A stretch of 64,000 nt of DNA. Source: DASXVX01 sp036504075. Lineage in GTDB: Bacteria > Bacillota > Sulfobacillia > Symbiobacteriales > Symbiobacteriaceae. Below are positions 41,823 through 49,779 of the stretch, in pieces. Position 1 is the first letter of the stretch. Each line of letters starts with the position of its first letter. The DNA lies in contig DASXVX010000032.1 in NCBI GenBank assembly GCA_036504075.1, forward strand, positions 145,389 to 209,388. The letters are read 5' to 3'. Under the pieces are notes generated by a model that saw only the letters and a list, made by a program, of their open reading frames with translations, made no database searches and had not been told where the DNA came from. The translations under genes and the position numbers were made by a program.

Positions 41823-41924
41823 GGCTCATTACCTCCTCCAGAGCGTCCGAGAGGCTGCTTGCGGCCTATTGTTCTAATGTTCTGTTGGTATATACAGTAG
41901 AATATTATAACCACTTACGCTAAA

Positions 41925-41955
41925 CGGTACCTGCGTGTTGCCACGCAGGGTACCG
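41925..41955 (-). terminator. Terminator of the oxalate operon
   Basis: Stem CGGTACC-TGCGTG with CACGCA-g-GGTACCG and a 4-nt loop, followed by TTTAG on the minus strand, 12 nt after the carrier gene's stop. Confidence 0.75.
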
Positions 41956-41967
41956 CGAAACCAGGTT

Positions 41968-43263
41968 CTACACGGCAGCCTTGCCGGATTCGGCGGACTT
42001 CTGTGCAGCCAACTGCTTGGTGACCATGGGCTTGAGCCAGAAGAGGGCCAGCGCGGCAGCGGTGATGTCGAAGGCGGCGGCAGTCAGGAGCACGGGGGTC
42101 CAGGAGCCCGTCGTGGTCATGAGCCAGGCGGCGCCAGGTGCGGCGGCAATAGTCGCCACGCCCTTGGATGTGTACAGGATGCCGTAGTTCTTGGCGGAGT
42201 TCTTCGAGCCGTAGACATCGGTGATCGCGGACGGGAACAGGGAGTAGATCTCGCCCCAGGCGAAGTAGGTCAGGGCGGACAGGAACATGAAGGCGTACGG
42301 GTTCTTGATGAAGATGGAGAGGAGGACGAGGCCGGTGGACTCGATGGTGAAGGCGATGGCCATGGTGTTATACCGGCCGATGTAGTCCGAAATCCAGCCC
42401 CAGAACGGCCGGGTGAAGCCGTTGGCGATCTGCTCGTTAATCAGGGCCATGCTCAGGAACGTGACACTGCCGAACACGATCAGCTTGTCGTGGCCGAAAG
42501 TGTGGGCGAGCGGCTTCATCTGGGCCGTCATCATCATGCCGCCAAAGGCCAGCATGGTCATCATGAGGTACAGCACATAGAACGTCTTGGTGGACAGCAT
42601 CTCTTTCGGGGTGTACTCACGGGTGGACATCTTCACGGCACTATTGGCATTTGGCACCCAACCGGCGGGCTTCCAGCCAACAGCCGGGAACCGCATGAAC
42701 TGTGCCATAAGGAGCACCAGAACGCCCTGAATGATGCCGAAAGTGATAAACGTGGGGCCGATGCCGCTGCCCGTGATCATGTTGGCAATCGGGATCACCG
42801 TGAAGGCGGAGCCGAAGCCATAAGCACCGGCGGTAATGCCGACCGCCAGGCCCCGGCGATCTGGGAACCACTTGGTTCCCATGCTCACACAGGCACCGTA
42901 CACAATGCCGGCGCCAACACCGCCAATGGTGTACGAGGTGTAGAGCATGGGCAATCCTTTGGCCAGGCCGGAACCGATCCAGGCCCAGGCGACGAACAGG
43001 GCGCCAACGCTGACGACGAGGCGGGTGCCGAATTTCTCCAGCAGCCAGCCATACAAGAACTGCGGCCAGGTCTGGGCGACAACAAACAGCGTGAAGGTAA
43101 CCTGGATCACGGGCAGAGTCTGTTTCAGGGATTGGGTCAACGGGGTGGTGAACTGGGTCCAACCATACTGCAGGTTGGCGATCGCTACCATCGCAACCAC
43201 GTTGGCCACCAGGATCCACCAGCGCCGCTTAGCAAGCTGATCGGGAATAACTGCTGCAGACAC
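41968..43263 (-). CDS. OxlT-type oxalate/formate MFS transporter
   Basis: A 431-residue, 12-helix major facilitator protein. MKPLAHTFGH, the MGTKWFPDRRGLAVG loop and WGEIYSLFPSAITDVYG are typical of the oxalate:formate antiporter family. It would import oxalate in exchange for formate or another anion. GTG 43263 is preceded by AAAGGGGG. It is the last gene of the oxalate oxidoreductase run, so the substrate assignment rests on both family and context. Confidence 0.85.
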   Translation of the reverse strand: MSAAVIPDQLAKRRWWILVANVVAMVAIANLQYGWTQFTTPLTQSLKQTLPVIQVTFTLFVVAQTWPQFLYGWLLEKFGTRLVVSVGALFVAWAWIGSGLAKGLPMLYTSYTIGGVGAGIVYGACVSMGTKWFPDRRGLAVGITAGAYGFGSAFTVIPIANMITGSGIGPTFITFGIIQGVLVLLMAQFMRFPAVGWKPAGWVPNANSAVKMSTREYTPKEMLSTKTFYVLYLMMTMLAFGGMMMTAQMKPLAHTFGHDKLIVFGSVTFLSMALINEQIANGFTRPFWGWISDYIGRYNTMAIAFTIESTGLVLLSIFIKNPYAFMFLSALTYFAWGEIYSLFPSAITDVYGSKNSAKNYGILYTSKGVATIAAAPGAAWLMTTTGSWTPVLLTAAAFDITAAALALFWLKPMVTKQLAAQKSAESGKAAV

Positions 43264-43293
43264 GAAGAAGCCCCCTTTCTACATGTGAACTGG

Positions 43294-43497
43294 TCAGTAA
43301 CCCCATGAGGACAAAAATCCCAGAAGACCAACGGCTAACCAGGCACTGCCCATAAGCCGCCATTCTCTGGGACTAACCAGTTTGAGATCGGGAAAATCGT
43401 GCCGGTCGTCGAGGTCGCGCTGATAACGGGCAGCCAGGACCGGCGCCCGCAGGAGGCACCAAAGTCCCCATGCGATCAGACATAATGTACCCGCCAT
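43294..43497 (-). CDS. Small two-helix membrane protein in the oxalate operon
   Basis: A 67-residue protein with one hydrophobic helix at each end (LCLIAWGLWCLLRAPVLAAR and SAWLAVGLLGFLSSW) and a charged middle. ATG 43497 was chosen for GGGAGGG at good spacing. The longer frame has no site. It lies between the oxidoreductase beta subunit and the carrier, 30 nt before the latter. It might be a small partner of the carrier. I do not recognise its family. Confidence 0.65.
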   Translation of the reverse strand: MAGTLCLIAWGLWCLLRAPVLAARYQRDLDDRHDFPDLKLVSPREWRLMGSAWLAVGLLGFLSSWGY

Positions 43498-43535
43498 GAG
43501 CGTCCCTCCCGGCAAGGTCTTGCGGGAACCCGGCC

Positions 43536-43570
43536 GAGGGGCGGGGGGCCACTGCGGCCCCCTGCCCCTC
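43536..43570 (-). terminator. Intra-operon hairpin after the oxidoreductase beta gene
   Basis: 15-bp stem (43536-43550 with 43556-43570, one mismatch) with loop ACTGC. A second, smaller hairpin (43508-43527) lies next to the small gene's ribosome site. No U-run, so attenuation or mRNA processing between the enzyme and transporter parts is likelier than full termination. Confidence 0.55.
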
Positions 43571-43584
43571 ACAGGGGTTAGCGA

Positions 43585-44538
43585 TTACTTAACGGGCGGC
43601 ATCACCGCCGGAATACCAAGCTCCTGGCACCGCTTGTCCACGTAGGCCTGCATCTTCTCGAAGTGCTCGGCTTCCAGGTGGTTGAAGCGGCCCTGCAGCT
43701 TCATGTACTCCGAAACGGGCTTCCGCTTATGCGGCTTGTAGGTGACCCGCATATTCCGGTTCTCGTCCATCTCGTACAGCAGGTACATGCCGGTATCAAC
43801 GGCCAGCTTCGCCATCTCGATGGTGGCATTGGCCGGGAAGTTCCAGCCCTTCGGGCACGGAGCATGCAGATGGATGTACGCCGGGCCCTCAGCGTTCAGG
43901 CCCCTGCGGACCTTGTTCATGAGGTCGATCGCAAACGCCGGGGAGGCGGTCGCCATGTAGCGGAGGTTCGGATGACCGCCGGCGATCAGCTTCGGGTTGT
44001 CTTTCGGCCACAGCACCTTGCCTTCCGGAATTTCCGGGCCGGCCGGCGTGAACGTCGTCCAGGCGCCGTAAGGCGTTGTCGGGGACGTCTGGATGCCGGT
44101 ATTGGCGTAAGACTCGTTGTCGTAGCAGACGAACAGCACGTCATGGTCCCGATAGATGGCGCCCGAGAGCGAAGTCAGGCCGATATCGGTAGCGCCGCCG
44201 TCGCCCCACATCACGATAATGTTGGGGAACTCCTCGGTGGTCTTGCCCTTGGCCCGCAGCATCTTCTTGGCAGCCTCGATACCGGCACCTACGCCGCCAC
44301 CGTTGGTAATCTGGGAGTGGATCCAGGGCACCTTCCACGGCGTGCAGCCGTAGGAGGTGTTCGCCACGTACATGCAACCGGTCGGACCGATGAAAATCGT
44401 GTTGGGGCCGGCTGCCTTGGAGACCAGCTTGTAAACCAGGGCAGGTCCACAGCCCGCACAAGTGCGGTGTCCGGGGACGTAAAGGTCCTCCAGGGGTACG
44501 TTCTTAATCCCCTTGATTTCTTCCATAATCTGTGGCAT
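43585..44538 (-). CDS. Oxalate oxidoreductase beta subunit (TPP-binding)
   Basis: A 317-residue TPP-binding subunit of the 2-oxoacid:ferredoxin oxidoreductase superfamily. Cys ligands of a [4Fe-4S] cluster in HRTCAGCGPALVYK and later (FIGPTGCMYV), the TPP/Mg motif VMWGDGGATDIG with YDNESYANTG. Length is close to the Moorella oxalate oxidoreductase beta chain. GGAGGG precedes ATG 44538. It is 20 nt after the alpha gene. On its own it could be any 2-oxoacid oxidoreductase. The alpha subunit decides the call. Confidence 0.88.
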   Translation of the reverse strand: MPQIMEEIKGIKNVPLEDLYVPGHRTCAGCGPALVYKLVSKAAGPNTIFIGPTGCMYVANTSYGCTPWKVPWIHSQITNGGGVGAGIEAAKKMLRAKGKTTEEFPNIIVMWGDGGATDIGLTSLSGAIYRDHDVLFVCYDNESYANTGIQTSPTTPYGAWTTFTPAGPEIPEGKVLWPKDNPKLIAGGHPNLRYMATASPAFAIDLMNKVRRGLNAEGPAYIHLHAPCPKGWNFPANATIEMAKLAVDTGMYLLYEMDENRNMRVTYKPHKRKPVSEYMKLQGRFNHLEAEHFEKMQAYVDKRCQELGIPAVMPPVK

Positions 44539-44557
44539 GCAATTCCCTCCTTTCGGC

Positions 44558-45772
44558 TTACTTCTTCTCGATAAAGTCGAACGGCAACCAGTAGGCGCCC
44601 TTTTCGACCTTACCCGTCCGGGCGATGACCTGGAGCTTGTGGGTCATGTGATAGAACTCGTCACGGGAGATCACTTCACCGCCGAGACCGGCCACGAAGC
44701 CGACGATGTTCGTGTTCGGGAGACCGAGGCAGGCAGCCCGCACTTCGGTGGTCAGCACGCCGGCGCCGCAAGGAGCGCCGAAGTCGACGTTGGTATCGAT
44801 GACGCCGACAGCCTTGAAGCGGCGGAGGGACTGGCGCAGCTCTTCGGTCGGGAACGGGCGGATCCAACGCGGCCGAATGACGCCGACCTTCTCGCCGAGG
44901 TTCCGCAACTTCTGGGCCACGGTGATGGCGGTCAGGGCATGGGCGCCGGAGATCACAAACACGACCTCGGCGTCTTCGGTGCCCCACTCCTCGAGCCACG
45001 TGGCGTACTTGGTGCCGAAGTGGTTGTTGAAGGACTCGGTCTGCTCCTCCATGACCTTCTTCGCCGCATCAAACGCAATCTTGCGCTGATACTGCATGGC
45101 CGGACCCATGGCGGGCTCAATCTGCGGGCCGATGGACTGCGGGTCCCGGGTGTCCAGGACGTGCAGCGGCTTGAAGCGCGGCAGCCACTCGTTGACCTGC
45201 TCTTCGGGGTACACGTTCACTTCGTCCGCGATATGGGAGACGAAGTAGCCGTCCTGGCAGGCAAACTGGGGCAGGCTGACCCGCGGATCTTCGCCGACCT
45301 TGTAGAGCAACAGGGTGTTGTCCAGCGCTTCCTGCGGGGTGGCGGCCCAGCCCATGAGCCAGCCCTGGTTCCGCATGGTCAGGGCATCGGTGTGCTCTTC
45401 GCCGAAGTCGCCGGGCGGATCCAGCGTCCGGTCCGCAATCGCCATCTGCAGCGGGAACCGCTCGCCGGAAATCGGCGAATAAAGCTCGGCCGCATAGGTG
45501 ACGCCAACGCCGGAGGAGCCGGTGAAGGCCCGGGCGCCCGCTGCGCAGGCACCGTACACGACGGAAAGCTGGTCATGCTCGCCGGCGCTGTGGATGATCT
45601 CTGCCTTCATTTCGCCGTCCGCCACCATCCGGCAAAGCTCGGACATGATGCCGGTGTAGGGGCGGATCGGGTAAATGGAGATTACGTCGACGTCAGCAAG
45701 ACGAACGCCTTCGGCCACGGCTGTACAGCCGGTCAGCATGCGCTTTTGCCGTCCCTTGATCCTAAGTGTCAT
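44558..45772 (-). CDS. Oxalate oxidoreductase alpha subunit
   Basis: A 404-residue alpha chain that lacks the CoA-binding domain of pyruvate:ferredoxin oxidoreductases. R37 in SIYPIRPYTG, R115 and D118 in ADRTLDPP, and F123 in GDF line up, each with the same offset of 6, with R31, R109, D112 and F117, which as I recall line the oxalate site of the Moorella thermoacetica enzyme. PFOR has Thr at the first place. The enzyme splits oxalate to two CO2 and reduces ferredoxin without CoA. AAAGGGGGG precedes ATG 45772. Confidence 0.9.
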   Translation of the reverse strand: MTLRIKGRQKRMLTGCTAVAEGVRLADVDVISIYPIRPYTGIMSELCRMVADGEMKAEIIHSAGEHDQLSVVYGACAAGARAFTGSSGVGVTYAAELYSPISGERFPLQMAIADRTLDPPGDFGEEHTDALTMRNQGWLMGWAATPQEALDNTLLLYKVGEDPRVSLPQFACQDGYFVSHIADEVNVYPEEQVNEWLPRFKPLHVLDTRDPQSIGPQIEPAMGPAMQYQRKIAFDAAKKVMEEQTESFNNHFGTKYATWLEEWGTEDAEVVFVISGAHALTAITVAQKLRNLGEKVGVIRPRWIRPFPTEELRQSLRRFKAVGVIDTNVDFGAPCGAGVLTTEVRAACLGLPNTNIVGFVAGLGGEVISRDEFYHMTHKLQVIARTGKVEKGAYWLPFDFIEKK

Positions 45773-45786
45773 ACGATTTCCCCCCT

Positions 45787-46743
45787 TTAGGACACGAAGT
45801 TGAGCTCGGGTTCATCCTTGAAGGCGTCGGTCGGGCACGTCGCCGTGCACAGGCCGCAGCCCTTGCAGTAGTCGTAATCCACCTGCACCGCTTCCGGCGT
45901 CAGGGAGATGCAGTTGTCGGGGCAGTTGAGCATGCAGACCATGCACTGGGTGCAGAGGCTCTCGGTGAGAACCGGGCGCTCCAGGCGCCAGGTGCCGGTC
46001 ATCATCATGGTGTTGCGCTTGTCGGGGGCCGGAACGGTTCCGGCAAACGGGGCTTCCAGGATCACCTTGGCCGGCTTGTCGCCGGTGAACGGCTTGCCGA
46101 TACCCGACTTGAAGATCTCCTGGGCGTCAGCGATGATGCAGGTGTCATAGCCGAACTGGCACGCCGCGGGCACCTTTGCCACGGCCAGCAGCGACTCAAT
46201 GGAGACCAGACCGGTGGCCTTGCACACAGCGCCGGCCAGCGGGCCCGCATAGCCGCCGCCGATACCGGTGGCGTCCGTCGCACCTTCCTGGCCGGAGAGC
46301 GTAAAGGCCGCTTTGCCGGTCTTGGAGGCGTCAACGGTCACGATCGACTTCAGGTGCGGGTGCTTCTCGATGAACTTGGCGATCTCTTTGGCGCTACGCT
46401 TGGTGTTGACCACCAGAACGGCACCGTTGACGATGTTGTTGAGGATCGGACCACGGACCAGGGACTCTTCGAGAATGACCACCACGTCATGGGCGGAGTT
46501 CTCATAGAGGAACCGGGTCTCGATGGGCTCGGTGGCGATACGGGCGAATGAGCTAACCGGCACGTTAACCCGGTCAGGCAGGTCGACATAGTTCTCGAAC
46601 GCCTGCACAAACTTGCCGTCCTTACGACCGGCTTCGGCGAGCACAAACGGGACGTCGCGGCCGTCCTTGATCAGAATCACACCGCGGCTCCAAGTCGTAA
46701 TCTGTTTCAGGGTCGGCTCAAAGAAGAGTTCATGGGAATCCAC
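45787..46743 (-). CDS. Oxalate oxidoreductase fused gamma-delta subunit
   Basis: A 318-residue protein joining the gamma domain (residues 1-240) to a two-cluster ferredoxin delta domain (CTQCMVCMLNCPDNC and CKGCGLCTATCP). The gamma-delta fusion and the gene order gamma-delta, alpha, beta match the Moorella oxalate oxidoreductase. It carries electrons from TPP to ferredoxin. GGAGGGATC precedes GTG 46743. It is 14 nt before alpha. Confidence 0.9.
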   Translation of the reverse strand: MDSHELFFEPTLKQITTWSRGVILIKDGRDVPFVLAEAGRKDGKFVQAFENYVDLPDRVNVPVSSFARIATEPIETRFLYENSAHDVVVILEESLVRGPILNNIVNGAVLVVNTKRSAKEIAKFIEKHPHLKSIVTVDASKTGKAAFTLSGQEGATDATGIGGGYAGPLAGAVCKATGLVSIESLLAVAKVPAACQFGYDTCIIADAQEIFKSGIGKPFTGDKPAKVILEAPFAGTVPAPDKRNTMMMTGTWRLERPVLTESLCTQCMVCMLNCPDNCISLTPEAVQVDYDYCKGCGLCTATCPTDAFKDEPELNFVS

Positions 46744-46795
46744 GCAGAGATCCCTCCTTTCGAATTACTCAGGGACGCCGGGGCCTTTCCGAGGG

Positions 46796-48928
46796 CTACT
46801 TTGGCTTGGTCCCTCCTTCCATTTCGGCTTGTGCAGTACTAAAATGAACGGCTGTCACCCGCGGGGGCGGGCCCTGGGACGTGCTGTCCAGCCACTGATC
46901 GGCGGCCAGCAGGGCGGCTCGCTGGGCCAGCGCACGGAGTCCGGCGCCGGTCCATCCCCGGGTTTGTTCAGCCAGGTGCACCAGGTTGACGTCTCCCGCC
47001 AGCGGCAGGCGGCGGGTGTGGACGGCGAGGATCTCCGCCCGTTCCGCAGCGTCGGGTAACTGAAACTCCAGTACATAATCGAAGCGGCCGGACCGCAACA
47101 GCGCCGGTTCCAGCCGGTCCGGCCGGTTTGTAGCGCCGATGACGATCACGCCGGAGTCTTCCCGGAGGCCGTCCAGTTCGGACAGGAGCTGGCTGACGGC
47201 CCGCTCGCTGCCTTCGGTCAGGCCGGCCGCCCCCCGGACCGGGGCCAGCGCGTCCAACTCGTCGATGAACAGCACGCAGGGGGCTGCCTGACGCGCCTTG
47301 CGGAACAGGTCCCGCAGGCCTTTTTCCGTTTCACCCATCCACTTGCGGAAGAGCGCCGGCCCCTCGATGCCGATAAAGTTGGCCGCAATCCGGGAGCCCA
47401 GTGCCCGGGCGATCAGCGTCTTGCCGGTGCCGGACGGCCCGGTGAAGAGAATGCCACGGGGCAATTGCAGCCCGAACCGGGCGAGTGTGTCGCCGAATTG
47501 GAGCGGCCGTTCGACCAGCAGGTTGAGCCGGGCCCGCACCTGGTGCAGTCCGCCCACGCTCTCCCAGTCCTCCCGGGGCCGGTCCAGAACCAGTTCACGG
47601 GTGGCGCTGGGCTCTACTTCGGCGAGTCCAGCCCGGAAGTCGTCCATGGTAACCCTGATCTCGCCGACGTCGGCCCCCTTCTGGGGGTCCAGCTTGATTT
47701 CTGGCAGGTAGCGGCGGAGGGCGGCCATACCGGCTTCCCGACAGAGCGCCGCCACGTCGGCGCCCACGAAGCCGTGGGTCGTTTCCGCCAGTTCGTCCAG
47801 GTTCACGTCCGCCCCGAGGGCCATGCCCCGGGTGTGAATGTGAAAGATCGCCCGCCGGCCGGTCCGATTGGGTACCGGCACCTGAACCTCCCGGTCGAAG
47901 CGGCCGGGACGGCGGAGCGCCGGGTCCAGCATTTCCGGGATGTTGGTGGCGCCGACGACGATCACGTCGCCCCGGTCCTCCAGCCCATCCATGAGGGCCA
48001 GCAACTGGCCGACAACCCGCTTTTCCACGTCGCCGTGGACGGCTTCCCGACGGGGCGCCAGGGCGTCCATCTCATCGAGGAAAATCACGGAGGGGGCGTG
48101 GCGGCGGGCCTCCGCGAAGACTTCCCGCAGCCGGCCCTCGCTCTCGCCGTAGTACTTGCGCATGATTTCCGGCCCGTCCACATGCAAGAAGTGGAGCCGG
48201 TTGTCGGAAGCGATCGCCCGGGCGATCAGCGTCTTGCCGGTGCCGGGCGGCCCGTAGAGCAAAACGCCCCGGGGCGGCTTCACGCCCAACTGCCGGAACA
48301 GCACCGGATACTTGAGCGGCAGTTCCACCAGTTCCCGGACCCGGGCCAGTTCCCGGTCCAGGCCGCCCACGTCCTCGTAGGTAACGGACCGGGCACGGGT
48401 TCCATCCACTTCGACCTGGGCCAGCCGGATGTTGCTGTCGGGACCCACAATCACGGCGCCTTTGGGTGAGGTGCCGGTAACGGTAAAAAGCATCGGTTCG
48501 CCGGAAAAGCGCGGCAGGGCCACCGTATCGCCGGCGATGAGTGCGCAGTCCAGCAGCCGCTTCCCGAGGCTGGGCAGAATCTCGTCGCCCAGAGGCTGCC
48601 CCCGCCCATCCATGGGCGTCAGCACGACCGCCCGAGCCGGCAGAGCGCCAAGCTTCTGGACGGTGACTTCCTCATCCAGCCCGATGCCGGCGTTCTGGCG
48701 GGTCGCCCCGTCGATCAGCACCAGCCGGGACGGCATGCCGGAATCCGCCGGCACCGCCCGGGCTACCGTGGCCCGGAGGCCGGTCACCTGGACGACTTCA
48801 CCTGTGGACACATGAAGATACGTCATGGCCGCAGTGCTGAGCCGGGCCACACCACGGTGCATGTCGCCGGGGAGCGCTTCGGCAGCACGGAGGCGGAGGG
48901 TTTTGACCTCGCCACTGTCCATCTCCAT
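46796..48928 (-). CDS. Cdc48/VAT-like double AAA+ ATPase
   Basis: A 710-residue protein with an N-terminal Cdc48-type double-psi barrel region (1-190) and two AAA modules: D1 (YGPPGTGKTLIARA, SVIFLDEMDALAP, RRPGRFDREV) and D2 (GPSGTGKTLIARALG, VLFIDELDALAP, LRSGRFDYVL). Such proteins unfold or disassemble complexes. ATG 48928 has GGAGGTGCCGCC directly upstream. Only 52 nt, without an obvious terminator, separate it from the oxalate oxidoreductase genes, so partial co-transcription is possible. Cdc48-like proteins are common in archaea and patchy in bacteria. Confidence 0.9.
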   Translation of the reverse strand: MEMDSGEVKTLRLRAAEALPGDMHRGVARLSTAAMTYLHVSTGEVVQVTGLRATVARAVPADSGMPSRLVLIDGATRQNAGIGLDEEVTVQKLGALPARAVVLTPMDGRGQPLGDEILPSLGKRLLDCALIAGDTVALPRFSGEPMLFTVTGTSPKGAVIVGPDSNIRLAQVEVDGTRARSVTYEDVGGLDRELARVRELVELPLKYPVLFRQLGVKPPRGVLLYGPPGTGKTLIARAIASDNRLHFLHVDGPEIMRKYYGESEGRLREVFAEARRHAPSVIFLDEMDALAPRREAVHGDVEKRVVGQLLALMDGLEDRGDVIVVGATNIPEMLDPALRRPGRFDREVQVPVPNRTGRRAIFHIHTRGMALGADVNLDELAETTHGFVGADVAALCREAGMAALRRYLPEIKLDPQKGADVGEIRVTMDDFRAGLAEVEPSATRELVLDRPREDWESVGGLHQVRARLNLLVERPLQFGDTLARFGLQLPRGILFTGPSGTGKTLIARALGSRIAANFIGIEGPALFRKWMGETEKGLRDLFRKARQAAPCVLFIDELDALAPVRGAAGLTEGSERAVSQLLSELDGLREDSGVIVIGATNRPDRLEPALLRSGRFDYVLEFQLPDAAERAEILAVHTRRLPLAGDVNLVHLAEQTRGWTGAGLRALAQRAALLAADQWLDSTSQGPPPRVTAVHFSTAQAEMEGGTKPK

Positions 48929-48948
48929 GGCGGCACCTCCGGCTGGCA

Positions 48949-48969
48949 ATACTTCTATATTGAAAGTAT
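48949..48969 (-). promoter_or_regulatory. AT-rich dyad before the AAA gene
   Basis: ATACTT...AAGTAT arms (6 bp each) centred 30 bp before the start codon in an AT-rich patch. This may be an operator or part of the promoter. No good -35/-10 pair was found. Confidence 0.35.
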
Positions 48970-49086
48970 CAGGCTATGAAGGTATGTCCCATTCACCGGG
49001 TGGGCAATGGTGGTCGGCCTCCGAGTCAATGCGCACTGTCCTGGTGGTCAACCGAATTGGCCGGTAGGACAATGGGGCCAATGCCA

Positions 49087-49120
49087 GAGGCGCCGGCAAG
49101 CGTGAGTTTGCCGGCGCCTC
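49087..49120 (-). terminator. Hairpin after the two-component operon
   Basis: Perfect 13-bp stem GAGGCGCCGGCAA / TTGCCGGCGCCTC (49087-49099 with 49108-49120), 5 nt after the response regulator stop. The U-run is poor. Confidence 0.65.
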
Positions 49121-49125
49121 AGTGT

Positions 49126-49779
49126 TCAGTTTTGGCGTGCGATGCCGCTGCGGGCTGCCATGCCGATCAGTTCGGCCCGGCTTCGGAGGTTCAGTTTCTG
49201 CAGAACGTTATGTAGATGCAGCTTCACGGTGCTCACCGACACGAACAGGTCGCGGGCGATTTCCGGATTGCTCTTTCCTGCTGCCACCAGTTGTATCAGT
49301 TCCCGCTCCCGAACTGTCAGGGAGACGGCCCCCGGCGTTTCGGTCAACAGCTGGCGTTGCTCCAGGGCGCTCACCAACCGCATGGTGAGGCTGCCGGAAA
49401 TCGGCACCTCGCCCGTGTGAGCGCTGCGGACGTGCGCCCACAACTCCTCCGGGGCCACGCTCTTGAGCAAGTAGCCTTTGGCGCCGGCCCGCAAGGCTGA
49501 AACCATGCTGGTCTCGTCGTCCATGAACGTCAGCACGACTACCCGAGTGCCTGGCACCTGCTGGACAATTTGCCGCGTCGCTTCGACCCCGGACAAACCG
49601 GGCAGGGAGAGGTCCATGAGGACCACATCCGGGCGCAGAACGCGGGCCTGTTCGACCGCGTCGATGCCGTTTTCCGCCTCGCCTACCACATCGATGCCGC
49701 CCATCATTCGCAGAGCGTTTGCCGTGCCTTGCCGGAAAATCGTATGGTCGTCAACCAGCAGCACTCGGATCGGTTTCAC
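49126..49779 (-). CDS. NarL/FixJ-family response regulator
   Basis: A 217-residue regulator. Receiver with acidic pair D10/D11, phospho-acceptor D56 (VVLMDLSLPG), the Thr in VVVLTF and Lys in YLLKS. LuxR-type HTH at the end (LTVRERELIQLVAAGKSNPE, VSVSTVKLHLHNVLQKL). It overlaps the kinase gene by 29 nt and is its partner. Targets are unknown. The nearby AAA and oxalate genes are candidates. Confidence 0.93.
   Translation of the reverse strand: MKPIRVLLVDDHTIFRQGTANALRMMGGIDVVGEAENGIDAVEQARVLRPDVVLMDLSLPGLSGVEATRQIVQQVPGTRVVVLTFMDDETSMVSALRAGAKGYLLKSVAPEELWAHVRSAHTGEVPISGSLTMRLVSALEQRQLLTETPGAVSLTVRERELIQLVAAGKSNPEIARDLFVSVSTVKLHLHNVLQKLNLRSRAELIGMAARSGIARQN

Noticed and set aside
41935..43308. 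A 457-codon plus-strand frame opposite the carrier gene
   Set aside because: The minus strand encodes a convincing 12-helix transporter. The plus frame is hydrophilic and lacks a start site.
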